Assembly: GCF_029962835.1 (NCBI RefSeq)
Contig: NC_080582.1
Location: 72,226,177-72,290,176 of the forward strand
Reading direction: 5' to 3'
Length of the DNA stretch: 64,000 nucleotides
Source of the DNA: Magnolia sinica
Taxonomy: Eukaryota; Streptophyta; Magnoliopsida; Magnoliales; Magnoliaceae
Shown: positions 1-11,250 of the stretch, one piece after another
Position numbering within the stretch: the first letter of the stretch is position 1
Layout: every line of letters starts with the position of its first letter
Made by a program: the position numbers and the translations under genes
The notes under the pieces: generated by a model
The model's input: only the letters and a program-made list of their open reading frames with translations
What the model was told of the DNA's origin: nothing
The model's database searches: none

Positions 1-1146
1 GCGACTTACACATGCGTATACCCTAGGCAGGGCCATGGTGGGTATGGGATGTCACTTGTGCTTCTATTTTAAAAATATTTTCTCTTCTTTTGTTTCTTGG
101 TGGAGTACATATATTTTTACTGCTTTTTGTTTATGCGTAGTTGTCCCCTAATGAATAGGGAGAGAGCTTAGAAAGTATTTATATTTAAATATTTCGCTAT
201 AAGTTATGGAGTAAACCAAAGTGAGAGATTTATGCAGCTCGCATTTGCGTGTGCCCCGAGCCATGCCATGGTGTGGTGTGGTGTGTCACTTGAGATCTTG
301 TTGTGAAATTTCTCTCTCTCTCTCTCTCTCTTATTTTGTTTTCTTGGTGGAGTACCACTATGATTCACTATTCTTTAGTTGCTGGTGCACTTCACTATAG
401 ACCAACCAATGATTGCCACATGTCCGGGCTTGGAAAGCCAACTTTTCCATAATTTTCTTTATTTATATGTTTGGTTTTGTTTAGAATCAATCTTTTTGTT
501 TCTCTTTCATTTCCTTTCTTTCTTGGTGGGCAAATAAGTAGAAGCATACTTAGGTTCAAGCGCTTTGATCTAAGTGTGTACCTGATCTGAGTCATTCATT
601 AACATGGAGAGTTGTTGTATCCCGAATGCATCAAAGTTCATGTTCTTATGGGAAGAAATTTATTTTTAAGACAACGATTGTAATATGCCTCAACTTTCTT
701 TTTTTCATTTCTTTTTAGATATTTTATTTTTATCCTCGATTTAAGTATATACTGAACCAACAATTTAAAGACAATATAGCAGCCGTCTCAGAGAATTTTA
801 GAATCAAGATTTTTTACAAAAAAAATAAAAAAAAAATCTAATATATGGTAATAGAAAATAAAGTTTTACTTGAAAACTCTTGGGCATATATATGTCATCA
901 AGAGTCCGCTTTCATATCTTGAGGCAAACCCGTGTCATCTTTTTTGAACAATCTGATTGGCAAGAAGGCTACTTGTGCTGAAATCATATTTTGCATGCGA
1001 TGACAAATAACAACTACAATATCTACTGTCATCACACTCCGGCCAAAGAACTGTTGGAACATCTAAAGAAAAATAAATAAAATAAATTCAAAATAGAAAA
1101 TGTTAGAAACAAGAAGTATATTGTGGGTCGCTACATTGATTTCAAG
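1..1146. other. Intergenic, no gene; degenerate direct repeat
   Basis: No supported gene. Two loosely similar segments (about 1-130 and 230-370) share, in the same order, a CATGGTG-type motif, GTCACTTG, a T-rich or CT-rich stretch and TTTCTTGGTGGAGTAC, so they look like an old direct duplication. A (CT)n run lies at about 311-331. The short reading frames here have no recognisable domain. Confidence 0.4.
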
Positions 1147-1285
1147 ATGCACTACAACAAAAACAGGTATACACGGCATTTGCGCTTCTCTTTCATCGGC
1201 GATATGTAAGACCTACCCGACGGATATCTTAGCATATAAAAAAAAAAAAAACCTACCGGCCCCAGCGCGACTCTCTCCTATTTCC

Positions 1286-1288
<3 letters not shown>

Positions 1289-1322
<34 letters not shown>
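1289..1322. repeat. (CT)n microsatellite
   Basis: Uninterrupted CT dinucleotides, followed by a further CT-rich zone to about 1440. It lies just inside the left end of the candidate CACTA element, in the position of a pyrimidine-rich leader; a similar CT-rich stretch lies behind the left end of the other CACTA element (about 49510-49800). Confidence 0.9.
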
Positions 1323-1326
<4 letters not shown>

Positions 1327-1362
1327 CTCCACGACTCTCTCCTTCTCTCTCTCTCTCCTCTT

Positions 1363-1445
1363 TCTCTCTCACGGCTGCTTTGGGATCTCTCTCATGGCCT
1401 ACTTACATGATCTCTCTCACGGTTGCTTTGGGATCTCTCTCACCA
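1363..1445 (+). repeat. 48-bp tandem repeat, about 1.7 copies
   Basis: The unit starting TCTCTCTCACGG at 1363 recurs at 1411 with one change (GGCTGC versus GGTTGC). A diverged third piece with CTTACATGATCTGCTTTGGG follows at about 1483-1505. Confidence 0.7.
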
Positions 1446-2658
1446 CTTGAATAGTGGCTTCAAAACGAGGGTAGTAGAGATCTACTTACATGATCTGCTT
1501 TGGGATCTGCTTTTGGATCTATTTTCTGCACTATGCAAGGTTTTTTGACTGGTTATGGTGGGGATTTACTAGATCTAGAACTAGGGTTTGAATTTCAGAA
1601 AATTCAAGTGAGAAGATGCTTTTTCTTTTTCCATTTTTCATCTGTGGATTTCTTGTGTATTTTTCAGGACTTTCTCCTCTCATGAGCTGAGAGAGTAAAA
1701 AGATAGATCCGGATCTCATTCCACACCCTTCCATCTCCAATTTACGGTATTGCCCTTTTCCAACTCACGCACTCATTTCAAAACCCTAAATTTCAAAACC
1801 CAAAACCAAATGCTCTCAGATTCTCCCAATACATATAGATCTATACCTAATGAACGAGGAAAGAGAATCTGAGAGCGTTTGGGTTTTGGAATTTTGATGC
1901 AATTCTCGCTGCTTCAGTTTTCGTTGTCGCCGTTTTTTTTATTCCCATTTTTGTTAAAACAAATGCTTCCTCCTCTCCTTGAAGTTCTCAGCTCACTGTC
2001 CTTCTCCTCCCCTTGATTCCACAAGTAATTCTCGTTTCCCTTCTTTTGTCTTCTCATTTTTTTTTATTTTTTTTTAAATTATTCATTTGATTGAGATTTC
2101 CCTAAAATTCTGTTAATTGAATTCATGTGTTTGTTTCTTACATTTGTTGGGACCAAACGATCAATCTCTCCTCTTGATTTTCTTTCCTATGTTGCCGATG
2201 GCAATTAACTGACTCTGATTTGAATTTCGCGTGTTCCGCCCATTCATGCTAACAGAGTCGAGGGTTTATTAATAGATGCTTTAGGTGGCTTTTTGTGATG
2301 ACATGATTTTGCAATTTTTCCTGTTTGTAGGAAATTGCAAACGTGGACACCTGTTGCTTTTGTCATGTGTTTGTCGTGTGTTACTGTCAGTTTTGCTTCA
2401 TAGCTCCATGCCAGTGTATTTCCAAGAGCAGGGGTTTCATACTTTCCTTATGCTTGCCCTGTTCTTTTGTTGGAGACCCTGGTTTTTTCGTTGTGTCCTT
2501 ACATTACATTGTATAGAGCATGTTCTACTATAGGTTCATATGCTCCCGAACTTACGTGTTTATTTCAGCTTTATAGATACAATGATAGGTGGTGTGTGCT
2601 TCCACTTTCTTTGAAAAAGCAAAAACATGAAGGAATTGTTAATGTGAAGCTTTCATCA

Positions 2659-2748
2659 GGTATCTGGGTTCAAGCCTAACTAATCCTTCTGGAGTGCCAT
2701 CTGTTCGAGGAGCTATACCTATGGAAGTGAATGCTGCCATCCCAAATG
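2659..2748 (+). pseudogene. MED14-like exon fragment captured in transposon
   Basis: An open stretch follows an acceptor-like TTTCATCAG and is followed by a donor-like GTAATT. Its translation contains SGVPSVRGAIPMEVNAAIPN, which closely resembles the conserved 'PSVRGAIPMELN' segment of plant Mediator subunit 14 as I remember it. Only this piece of roughly 30 codons is present, without the conserved sequence that follows in MED14, so it is a fragment rather than a gene. It lies inside the candidate CACTA element together with unrelated exon fragments. The identity comes from recall, not from a search. Confidence 0.5.
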
Positions 2749-2857
2749 TAATTTCTTAGTTTCCTTCTCCCGTGGAAATTTTCTTAACCATGAGTTCTTC
2801 TCCTTTGTGACTTTACTGCTTATCCCTCTCAGCAGTTCAGGCATAGATAGTTCCCAG

Positions 2858-2966
2858 TTTTATGACCTTGTAAGAATTACAATCCAAGTGCAGTATGGCC
2901 ATGTGATGATGGATGTTGTTTCTTTATTGTAGGCCCCTGTTTACATGTTACCACATTCATGCACAT
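2858..2966 (+). repeat. 109-bp direct repeat, copy 1
   Basis: Nearly identical to 4813-4921. The shared sequence is open in one frame (…ITIQVQYGHVMMDVVSLL…), so it looks like a duplicated exon of a gene I do not recognise. In this copy the centre reads TTTATTGTAG|GCCCC, an acceptor-like AG that becomes TTTATTGCAAGCCCC in the other copy. Confidence 0.8.
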
Positions 2967-3589
2967 GTTTGGATTTTTTTTATTTTATTTTTTTGAAATT
3001 AAGAATGCTGGATTTATTTAAATTTTACACTTTAACTACTTTTAGGCTCTTGTAACCCAAAGCACTTTGGGGCCCACCATGATGTTCGTATAACATCCAC
3101 TCTGTCTATCAGTGTTGTCAGATCACTTCTGTACTCTTGCTGTGTATGTTGAGATTCCTGAAAATATATTGTTCTAAACATTTGAACTCTTTTAACATGT
3201 CGATAGTTTGATTCTGCTTGCATATTAGACTAGATTGCTTAGGGTATTCCAACAATGAATTTACTGTTGGATTCTGCAGTTTTCCATTTGCTGACGATTC
3301 CTTAGGGTATTCCATGTACAATTTTTAAGATTCTATCCAAAGATGCTAGTTGAGGATCCAAGCTACTATTGTTGGATATTTTATGTTATGAATTATGAAG
3401 GCCCATTGAACACAACTTTTTTTTGCTTGGCCAAGAAACTATATGGGTGGGGCCCTTATGGTGATCTAGAAAGTTCATTTGTTGGGCCCATCATTGACAG
3501 ACGATGCTTTCGAAGTCTAATTAGTGACATGGAAATGGTGGTTTAGCTAATGGTTCACATTCAATGACCAAAAAAAAAGAAGAAACTAT

Positions 3590-3592
<3 letters not shown>

Positions 3593-3630
<38 letters not shown>
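3593..3630. repeat. (GT)19 microsatellite
   Basis: Uninterrupted GT dinucleotides inside the candidate CACTA element, ended by ATATTTG. Confidence 0.95.
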
Positions 3631-3634
<4 letters not shown>

Positions 3635-4351
3635 TTGCTTCCAATGATGGATGAGATATTTGGGATATGCTCATTTAAGATGAGTCACATTTGATGAACC
3701 TCTTGGATTGTAGAAAGATTAATCTGCCTATATGGTTGCTTGTCAAAACAAACGTTGTTTAGTCTAGTCAAACATTGTATAGTTCACGTTCTTCTCTTTA
3801 CCTCCCTACGAGATGCCTTGTACTAGGCTTGGTTTATATTATTAGCTTCCATCTTCTAGCATGTATTCATCAATCTCAATTAGTTTCTACTAGGTGATAT
3901 TGTTTGTGCTTCTCGGATTTGAATTTACATGGGGGGCAAGTAAGGATGTCATCAAAGCCTCCTACTTTGTGATCCCAGTAGAGAAGGTTGATACTTTGGA
4001 AAGTGATATTCTGATAGAAGAGTATTGAAATTCAGTTCAGCTTAGCAATGTTCAGTTAAATTTTGTAGCTATGGGAGTAATTAGCCAGATAAAACCTCGT
4101 GGGAAATTGATTATTTCTGCTCAAATCACTTGAAACCTCAAGGGAAACATATGCTTTCAGCTCAAATCATGAGCAGCGCTGTTTCATGGATGGAGTCACA
4201 AACTCCATCCATGATTTCGGGTGAAAATGCTCCTTTTCTTTTTCAAGATACTTGCGCTACTCAAGCTGCCATTTTTCTTCTTAAAACATGCTTCTGCTTA
4301 AATCATGAGAGGCTATTTCTAGTAGGATTAAGCTACTTTATCTGTCTACAG

Positions 4352-4582
4352 GTGGTCTTCTAAATGGAGAAATCCCAGAGTCTGTTGGGAATATAACCTC
4401 ACTTGTGGGTCTTGAATTGGAATTCAATGTGAATACAAGAGGTAGCATTCCAAGAGCCATAACTAAGCTAATCAATTTAGAGAGGTTGTCATTGTATGGA
4501 TACCATATACATGCTGCCATTCTTAATTGGTTAAATGAACTCAAAAATCTTAAAGAACTTGTTCTGTACGATTGCATGTTGA
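4352..4582 (+). pseudogene. LRR receptor-like exon fragment
   Basis: After an acceptor-like ATCTGTCTACAG comes an open stretch of about 75 codons with three leucine-rich-repeat turns: NGEIPESVGNITSLVGLELE, then GSIPRAITKLINLERLSLYG, then WLNELKNLKELVLYDC. The spacing and the 'IP..I..L.NLE.L.L' pattern are those of plant extracellular LRRs of receptor-like proteins and kinases. No signal peptide, cap, transmembrane segment or kinase is nearby, and the frame ends beyond 4700 without further repeats. It is therefore a gene fragment, inferred to have been captured by the surrounding CACTA element. Confidence 0.65.
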
Positions 4583-4812
4583 CGTACCAAATATTTAGAC
4601 CATTAATTGTGATTTATTGTTGTTTTCTTAATGGTGATTGTATTGAAGTACTATTTCATTGCAGATATCATGCTGACAAGGTTTTTCTTCTCCATGTGTT
4701 TGGTTTTTCAGGATAGATAGGTTGAAACATTTGAGAAGAGATACAAGAGTTTGTATGTTGTGGGGTTCTCTTTTGGGTCTGAACAAGGTTGTATTTTAAA
4801 TAGATACAAGAA

Positions 4813-4921
4813 TTTTATGACCTTGTAAGAATTACAATCCAAGTGCAGTATGGCCATGTAATGATGGATGTTGTTTCTTTATTGCAAGCCCCTGTTTACA
4901 TGTTACCACATTCACGCACAT
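4813..4921 (+). repeat. 109-bp direct repeat, copy 2
   Basis: Second copy of 2858-2966, separated from it by about 1.95 kb containing the LRR fragment. The few differences include GTGATG to GTAATG and TGTAGG to TGCAAG. In this copy the reading frame continues through the repeat to about 5030 without interruption. The duplication suggests the captured material was copied or rearranged inside the element. Confidence 0.8.
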
Positions 4922-5519
4922 ATTCGATGATAGCAAAAGGGGTGGGTAGTTCAATTGCAAGAAGAGAATCATTGCATGTCAGTTGCTTTCCATTTGTACA
5001 ACTTCTCTCTATTTTTCGTTCTAACACAGAATCCATGTTTACCTCCATTTGTACAACTTTTCTCATCTTTTCTTTTTTCCTTTTTTATTTTCTTTTTCTT
5101 TGGTAATTTACCTTGACTGTTTTTCTGATAATCTTGTAATTTGAGAATTTAGAACAGCCAGAAGCCTTTCAAAAGTTAAAATCAGAAAAGGCTTTGGAGG
5201 GAAAGGAAGTGTAAGTAATAGAAACATTGATTAGATATTGTGTTTTTGTCATTCTCTGTTTGTAAATTGTTTGAGTGTTGGATCCATAATGTAGAAAAAC
5301 ACCCAATTGGTCTCCCACAGCTTGCTATTTGTATTTGCCGCTATACATGTAACATTCATGCATTGTGTGAGACATCCATATTTGATAGTTAGCACTGTTA
5401 TTATATATAGCTTGATAGTTAGCACTGTTATTTACTTGTAAAGAGTCAGTCTCAATCCAAAAATCAACATTAAAATAGGGAACAGCGTAGGGATCGTCCG
5501 TGATCGAACTCTCGGTATC

Positions 5520-5523
<4 letters not shown>

Positions 5524-5559
<36 letters not shown>
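5524..5559. repeat. (TC)n microsatellite
   Basis: TC dinucleotides, followed by ATCTCTCT. It interrupts a short unrelated reading frame on the minus strand, which is therefore not a gene. Confidence 0.9.
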
Positions 5560-5568
<9 letters not shown>

Positions 5569-6720
5569 GGATGCGTCCAATAAATGGAGTGGGATAATTG
5601 CAAACACCTCCCACTTGGTTTGGATTATTTAAATAAATATATTGGAATAATTATAAATACCTCCATCTTAGTTTAGATTATTGCAAATACCTACCTCTGA
5701 CTTTGGTCTGCAGCTTTGGTTTAGATAATCCAAAACCATTTGAATCAACCCAAGTTTGGCTCTGGTTGTCCTCAAGTACCCAAATTGAATTTGGGTTAGG
5801 TCAGGTTGAACAAACTTGAGCTAGGTTAGTTCAAGTTGGGAATATCCAGATGTAAATGGGCTCATTGGGTTGGGTTGATTATAGATGACTTTAGGTTGAA
5901 GTTTAATAACTTGGGTTGAAATTTGGGTAATTGGGAAGTTTAATATCCTATGTTATGCCGGCCAAAACACTGGACAGATTAGGTACTACCCCACAACCAC
6001 TTAACTAGAGATAGATGGTCCTAATAAAGGCTACATAGGAGCCACCTCGATATATGTGTCTTATCTATGTTGTCCATTTATTTTGATGTATCATTTTAGG
6101 GTATGAGCCCCAACAGAAGGTAGATCTAAGGCTTGTTTTGATTGGCATTGCTCCTGTTGCACCTGAGGTGTATCTGTGAAGAATGTATTATTTATGTATT
6201 CCTGTTGAGAATGCTGTAGTAGGAAAAGATTTCTCTCTCAGTTCATGATGTATGGTCTGAAATTTGGTTTTTATCCCCTCCAAAGTAGGCATGTGATTTG
6301 GAGAACTTTGATATTAATATGTGTGGGCCATCAAAGGTGGGTCCACATGATGGACTGTCCACATCAATGCTTAGATCTCTAGATTCTAGCATACTCAATG
6401 TGTACTGCCTATTTCCTTAACTACTAATCGGTTAGGTTTGTCTGCTCAAAGTGAAATGGATGGGTGCCACGTGATGGTTTGTACACATCAATGCTATACT
6501 TTATATGGATCTTTGACCGACCATTTCCTAAGCCACGAATGTTATGCCTTGGATCATCTGTTTTTTATGTTGATCATGTAATGAATGGAATCATCTTCGA
6601 CCATTTCCTAAGACACATCAATGCTATACTCTATGGTCTTTTATGTTGCTCTTTGTGATCTGTAAGCTATGCTGTTGAAGCGGCACTTATGATTATTCTA
6701 TGGAATATTTGTATGTCCAG

Positions 6721-7236
6721 AGGCCACAACTTGTTAAGAGGAACATGCAACTGTTTTCCGTAGACCAGCAACGTAGTCAAGCTTTAGAAGCACATGTTGT
6801 AGCCTTTGCAACGTTTAAAGTGAGTTTCACAAATATCCCTTTACATTAAAAATATACATCTGAACAACCTCTTTCACTTGGTTCACGATTATACATGCTG
6901 CACATGCTGCTATATACTTTTAATATTATCCTTTTACATTTCATAAATATACATGCTGCACATGCTGTTATATACTTTTAATATTATCACTCGTCCCCAT
7001 GCAAGTTGCTGGAAATGAGAATCCTTCTACTCTTATTTTCTTTGCATCAAAGACCATGAATGCCGGTCAAATTATTTCGAAGTTGTGGCACAAGTGACAA
7101 TTCTATGGAAGAATCAATCAATGCAGTGCTAGGAGCACTTGAGAAGCTGCCTCTAGATGAGAGCTTAACTGCTTCAGGAATTGTGGAAATTGTCAAACAT
7201 CTCCTTGGCAATAGGAGCTTGAAAGTCCAGGAGAGG
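6721..7236 (+). pseudogene. Two-exon fragment with TFIIS-N/LW-like helical domain
   Basis: Two exon-like stretches with splice signals are visible. The first, 6721-6819, has the acceptor TATGTCCAG and the donor GTGAGT and encodes 33 residues rich in Q and R. The second, roughly 7083-7236, ends GAGAGG|GTAAGA and encodes NAVLGALEKLPLDESLTASG followed by GIVEIVKHLLGNRSLKVQER and an FDRW end. Alternating leucines with a terminal 'L.DRW' fit the TFIIS N-terminal/LW fold seen in MED26, IWS1 and LUMINIDEPENDENS-type proteins. I cannot name the parent gene. Both exons sit next to the right terminus of the candidate CACTA element with no continuation, so they are read as captured fragments. Confidence 0.5.
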
Positions 7237-7810
7237 GTAAGAACTTTGTTTGATAGATGGATTTTTTTTTATTTATTAATTTATATTCAAAACCATTTTC
7301 AATTTATTGTAATAAATATTATAATTTTTTTTATTGTCTAGTAATTTAAATTTTATTTAATATTTAGTTTTATTTGTATGGCATCATTTTTATGTTTCAA
7401 ATATTTAAAAAATACAGGTTTTGATTGAATTATATATAATAAAAAAAAAAAAAAATCACTAGCATGTTAGGGCCTCTCAAATCTATTACCAAAGCCATTA
7501 CCGGCGCTTCTGTAGAAGATTTGACGGCGCTTTTTATGAGAAAAAGTGTTTGGAAACCACGTTTAGCGGCGCTTATTCGCGTCGGAATAACTACAGGCGC
7601 TCAGACAAGTGCCGGTAAAAGTCACCTAGCGCCGCTAATACTTTTTCCGACATAACTATTTAGCGGCGTTTGGTTAGCGCCGCTATTATAAATGCCGGCG
7701 CGTATGAGCGCCGCTAAAAGTCCCATTTCTTGTAGTGATGACAAATGACAAGCATGTAAATCAAGAACATGATTTATAGAAAGTTGCTTATGAGATTTTA
7801 TCTAAACATA

Positions 7811-9640
7811 TGTTATTGATGAAGCCTTCCAAGTTGTTATTATTAAAAAACCTTTACCTTCTTGTAGAATGATGTGATTTTCATTTATTTTCCTTTTACA
7901 TGAAGTTTTGATTAGCTTGTATTTAATTTAGGATATATTTGATTTTATTGTAATATTCTTTTCTAAGCCATTTTTCTTGTATAAATTCAATGATATTCTC
8001 AATGAAAAAATACAAGCAATTCTTCTATTTTTGTTTTTCTTATCATGGTATCAGAGCATGGGGCCATTCCAAGGAGCCGACCTCATCACATTGTTGCTGC
8101 ATTGGATCTAATCGTCCTTGTATTTTGATCTTCTTTCCTAACAAGATCATATTATTTTCCTTTAACAACAACAGTCGTGGTTTTAAAGGGATTTACAGTT
8201 AGATCTGTTGTTGATCAGTGTGCACTGGAATCCGTGATCTTTTTGATCTTTGGACTCCACCATGGTTGATTGTTGTGGGGCCTTCTTCTATCCAACGATA
8301 TGGGCGTTTTCTGCTCCTTCCATTTCTATTGGGTCCACTTTAGAGAGATCTCCAAATTACTGAACATTGTGGGCCATATTTGATCATTGGAGACCTAGGT
8401 TATTAATTTCTAGCCCCTGTCGTTACTGGACCTTCTATCTGTTCATGTGGCTATACCATCATCTTTTATGGCCTCCATTGCTATTCTCATCCACAAACAG
8501 GCATTACATATGCTATGGGCCTCTCATTTTCCATGTTTTCTATACTCGTGCATCCAGTTGGTTGTGGAGATCTTGCCATTGATGTTGTTGTGGCCCATCT
8601 GTTTGAGATCTACAAACAGATCTGCGTCTCATTTCTTGCTTGATTGCTAGTGCATGGCACCTTGAAACATCATCTTTGGCACCTAATTTGAAGCACCTCG
8701 TCATGGGGCGCAGATCTTCCGTCAGATCTGGCAACAACCCATCACAGTTTCCATTCCATTAACAAAATCCCTTCCTACAACATCGACCACAACCCTCACA
8801 ACCCTTGCACTTACAGTCAGGGTGTTTTGCATTGTCGTCTCTGCCCCATTCTAGTTTTGTCTTCTCTGGTGGTGTCATCATCAGTCAGATCCGGTGATCT
8901 TTCATTATCGTGGCCACACTTGATTTAAGACCTTTGAATCTACATCGATCTCTCCACCATTGGGAGTTATTTTTGGCCCACCGGATCAAGCATTGTGGCC
9001 TACTATATTTCATTGCTCCATGGGCTACTTGTTAAAATCATGGACCCTTGTTGTTCACTAGAGACTCACACGTTGGACCGTTGATCATTATTATTTTTTA
9101 GGGCCTTGCCTTTCATCACTGCCATTATCGTTCGCTTTATTGTGCAATGGGGCACTTGTGTTATGGTTTTATATTGCTAGCTAGTGGGCCTAACATTTCT
9201 AGGATCTTATCCTCTATTGTTATTGCCATTACATTTTTGCTCCCTCCTTTGCTGATCTTGTGCTAATCTTCTGATTATTGAATCTAGGTGGGGTTTGTCA
9301 TCTTTTGATTGCTAGTGTTATAAATTGTTGCTTCTTGCTGAACCATCTTGCATTGTCCATCTTGCTGGAGCAGACATTACCGGACCACTCATGCCGCCTT
9401 CCATCCATTTAGGCCATTTTTTTAAAGGTGATTTCTTGCATTTTTCATGACCACTTCCTATAGCATGTCAGCCTGTATAATCATCTCTTCTTCTCCCACA
9501 TGGATCATAGACAGTGGCGCCCCTGCTCACATGTCACCCAATATATCACTTTCTACGGATTTTACACAAACTTCTAATAATAAATATGTCACATTACCAA
9601 CTGGAGATGCCAACCCATCACACAATTTGGCTCGATCTCT
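7811..9640 (+). mobile_element. Truncated Ty1/copia retrotransposon
   Basis: A probable 5' LTR (about 7811 TGTTATTGATG to 8045, ending ATCA) is followed directly by a primer-binding site at 8046. About 1.4 kb of internal sequence without a recognisable gag follows, then a protease-like frame (9447-9656) containing WIIDSGAPAHMSPN. The element breaks off at about 9620-9640, and I found no 3' LTR. The missing gag suggests a non-autonomous or internally deleted copy. The 5' LTR boundary is a guess from the TG start; the 3' boundary is set by the PBS. Confidence 0.7.
8046..8057 (+). other. Primer-binding site for initiator tRNA-Met
   Basis: TGGTATCAGAGC, complementary to the 3' end of plant initiator tRNA-Met, immediately after the LTR end. 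This is the standard minus-strand priming site of plant copia elements. Confidence 0.85.
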
Positions 9641-9656
9641 TTACTACCAGATTTGA
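9447..9656 (+). pseudogene. Copia aspartic protease fragment
   Basis: The frame encodes an N-terminal stretch leading to SSPTWIIDSGAPAHMSPN and then NNKYVTLPTGDA. DSG is the catalytic triad of the retroviral-type aspartic protease, and 'W.IDSGA..HM..N' is the usual copia polyprotein context before integrase. Here the common DSGA-S is DSGA-P. The integrase zinc finger and core are missing because the element is truncated downstream, so this is a relic. Confidence 0.75.
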
Positions 9657-9659
9657 TTC

Positions 9660-11250
9660 TTCGTGGCTTTCTCAAGGGCTGTCCAACACTCCAAAGGCTT
9701 TGGCCGAGCCTATATGTTTTCAAGGCCCAAAACTTGTCCCACCATAACAGTAATGAATGGGCCTAGATTCAGAACTTTTATGCCGCTGCCGTCCATAGAA
9801 AAGCTATTTAACGGAGGAAAGACCAAAGATTCAATGGCTAAGATCTTCCAATTTGAGCAATTTGGGGAGGAATGGTACATCCATGATGGGGGTCGTCCAA
9901 TCAATGGCTCGGATAAACCAAACCATGCCCCCACCATACCTACAGTTACAAACAAATAACCCAACCTCTGTTAAGGGGCCTTTTCAACCAGAAGCGGTCA
10001 TTTTTCATTACTGTCATGTAATGGAAACCCACTGGCTATTATTTCCAAACCTTTTCACCATATACTCTTTCAGTTCTGAGCCCATATGGTTCGGTGGTCC
10101 ATCCATCTGCTGGGCCCTTTTACGTGTGGACAAATACCCAGGACACAACAATCCCAACCTTCGGGTTGGTGAGTCACAAGTGGATGGTCAAAAGAGAGAA
10201 CAGCAACGATCGACATTCAACTGAGAAATGCCCAACAACGGTAGCTAGGATCTTTTAATCTGGGAGAGTTTTGGTACACGCCACTTCCATAGTAGGCCAC
10301 AACAGACCACTGGGTGTGGATTATCAGGCCTCGGGCTCCACTTCCTGAACCAAAATACACCTTTTGTGCAAAGCACCGGCTAGCCAGACTCACAGCTGAA
10401 AACCGAGAGGAAATTCATGATCCACACCCGGAATATGCAGTGTTTTCGGCAGGTAAAACTGGGTCCATGATTCAGTGCTCCAGAACTATGCTCTGACATT
10501 CACTCCAGCCTTTTAGTTGTTGAATGCGGAGTACTACAGTCTCTTAATTGTCAATTTGTAGGCAGCCAACCAATGGGTTGGTATTGTCCTATTAATGAAA
10601 GTTTTGCAGGACGGTCCAGACACTAGGGTCCATCTGATCAACAGTCCAGATCACCTAACCACCGCACCCGCTAATACAAGCCGAAAATCCAAGTATACAA
10701 TGCACATCTTCAGGTTAAGGATCATAAATTTCTCTCCAAACTAATCCAATCACACAACATACTTCCAACTGCATCATATTTTACATGTAGAGACATGGTG
10801 GATTGGAATCTCAACATGCATTTCAAAACGAACTTTTTGAATATTCAAATTTCGAAGCGCTGCTAGATTCCCGCCAACTATCCCAGTGAATTCGTATGCA
10901 TTGTAACTTGTAAGTGTCCTTTATATACTATATTGCAACTGAGTTGGGGGAGATCTCATCAACTCCACATAGGAAAGGATGTTGGTCACAGTCAGCCCTA
11001 AAGACAGGGTCGGAAAATAAACTATGCCCTAATACCAAAAAAGAAAAGAAAAAAAAAAAGAAAAAGAAGAAGAAGAAGAAGAAGAAAAAGCTGCAGTGTG
11101 GTGTCTGATGCGTAGAAACCATGGGTCAGTGATATCAGCTCTTAAATTTGCTCAGACCAAGACTATGACCGAGAGATGTTCTTCTGCCACTCACCACAAG
11201 AACTAGAATTTTAATCAATACATCTAATACCTGAATGAAATTGAGGGGGT
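9660..11250. other. No gene seen; downstream flank of SDF2-like gene
   Basis: Repeat-like intergenic sequence. Several frames of 60-120 codons are open but have no domain and contain the local 'gtggtccatc…gggccc' repeat vocabulary, so I do not call them. An A/GAA-rich microsatellite lies at about 11036-11090. The stretch next to 11250 is expected to contain the 3' UTR of the minus-strand SDF2-like gene; I saw no clear AATAAA. Confidence 0.5.
11036..11090. repeat. Purine-rich A/(GAA)n microsatellite
   Basis: Runs of A with interspersed G, followed by seven GAA/AGA triplets. On either strand it opens long homopeptide frames (poly-Lys or poly-Phe) that are not genes. Confidence 0.85.

Larger units (their letters stand above)
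1150..7737. mobile_element. Candidate CACTA (En/Spm) element carrying host gene fragments
   Basis: The left end begins CACTACAACAAAAACAGG at 1150 and the right end reads TTTCTTGTAGTG to 7737, the inverse of CACTACAAGAAA. Both ends are flanked by ATG (1147-1149 and 7738-7740), fitting the 3-bp target duplication of CACTA elements. The right subterminal zone (about 7495-7720) is packed with GGCGC/GCGGCGCT motifs in both orientations, typical of CACTA subterminal repeats; the left zone has weaker GGCATTTGCGC and CATCGGCGAT motifs. No transposase is visible inside. The interior instead holds exon-like pieces of several host genes (2659-2748, 4352-4582, 6721-7236). The two ends match well only over about 12 bp, so they could be ends of two different elements. 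Confidence 0.5.

Noticed and set aside
9663-10224. Open frames of about 100-120 codons on the plus strand
   Set aside because: No domain, overlapping frames on both strands, and sequence made of the local GTGGTCCATC/GGGCCC repeat vocabulary.
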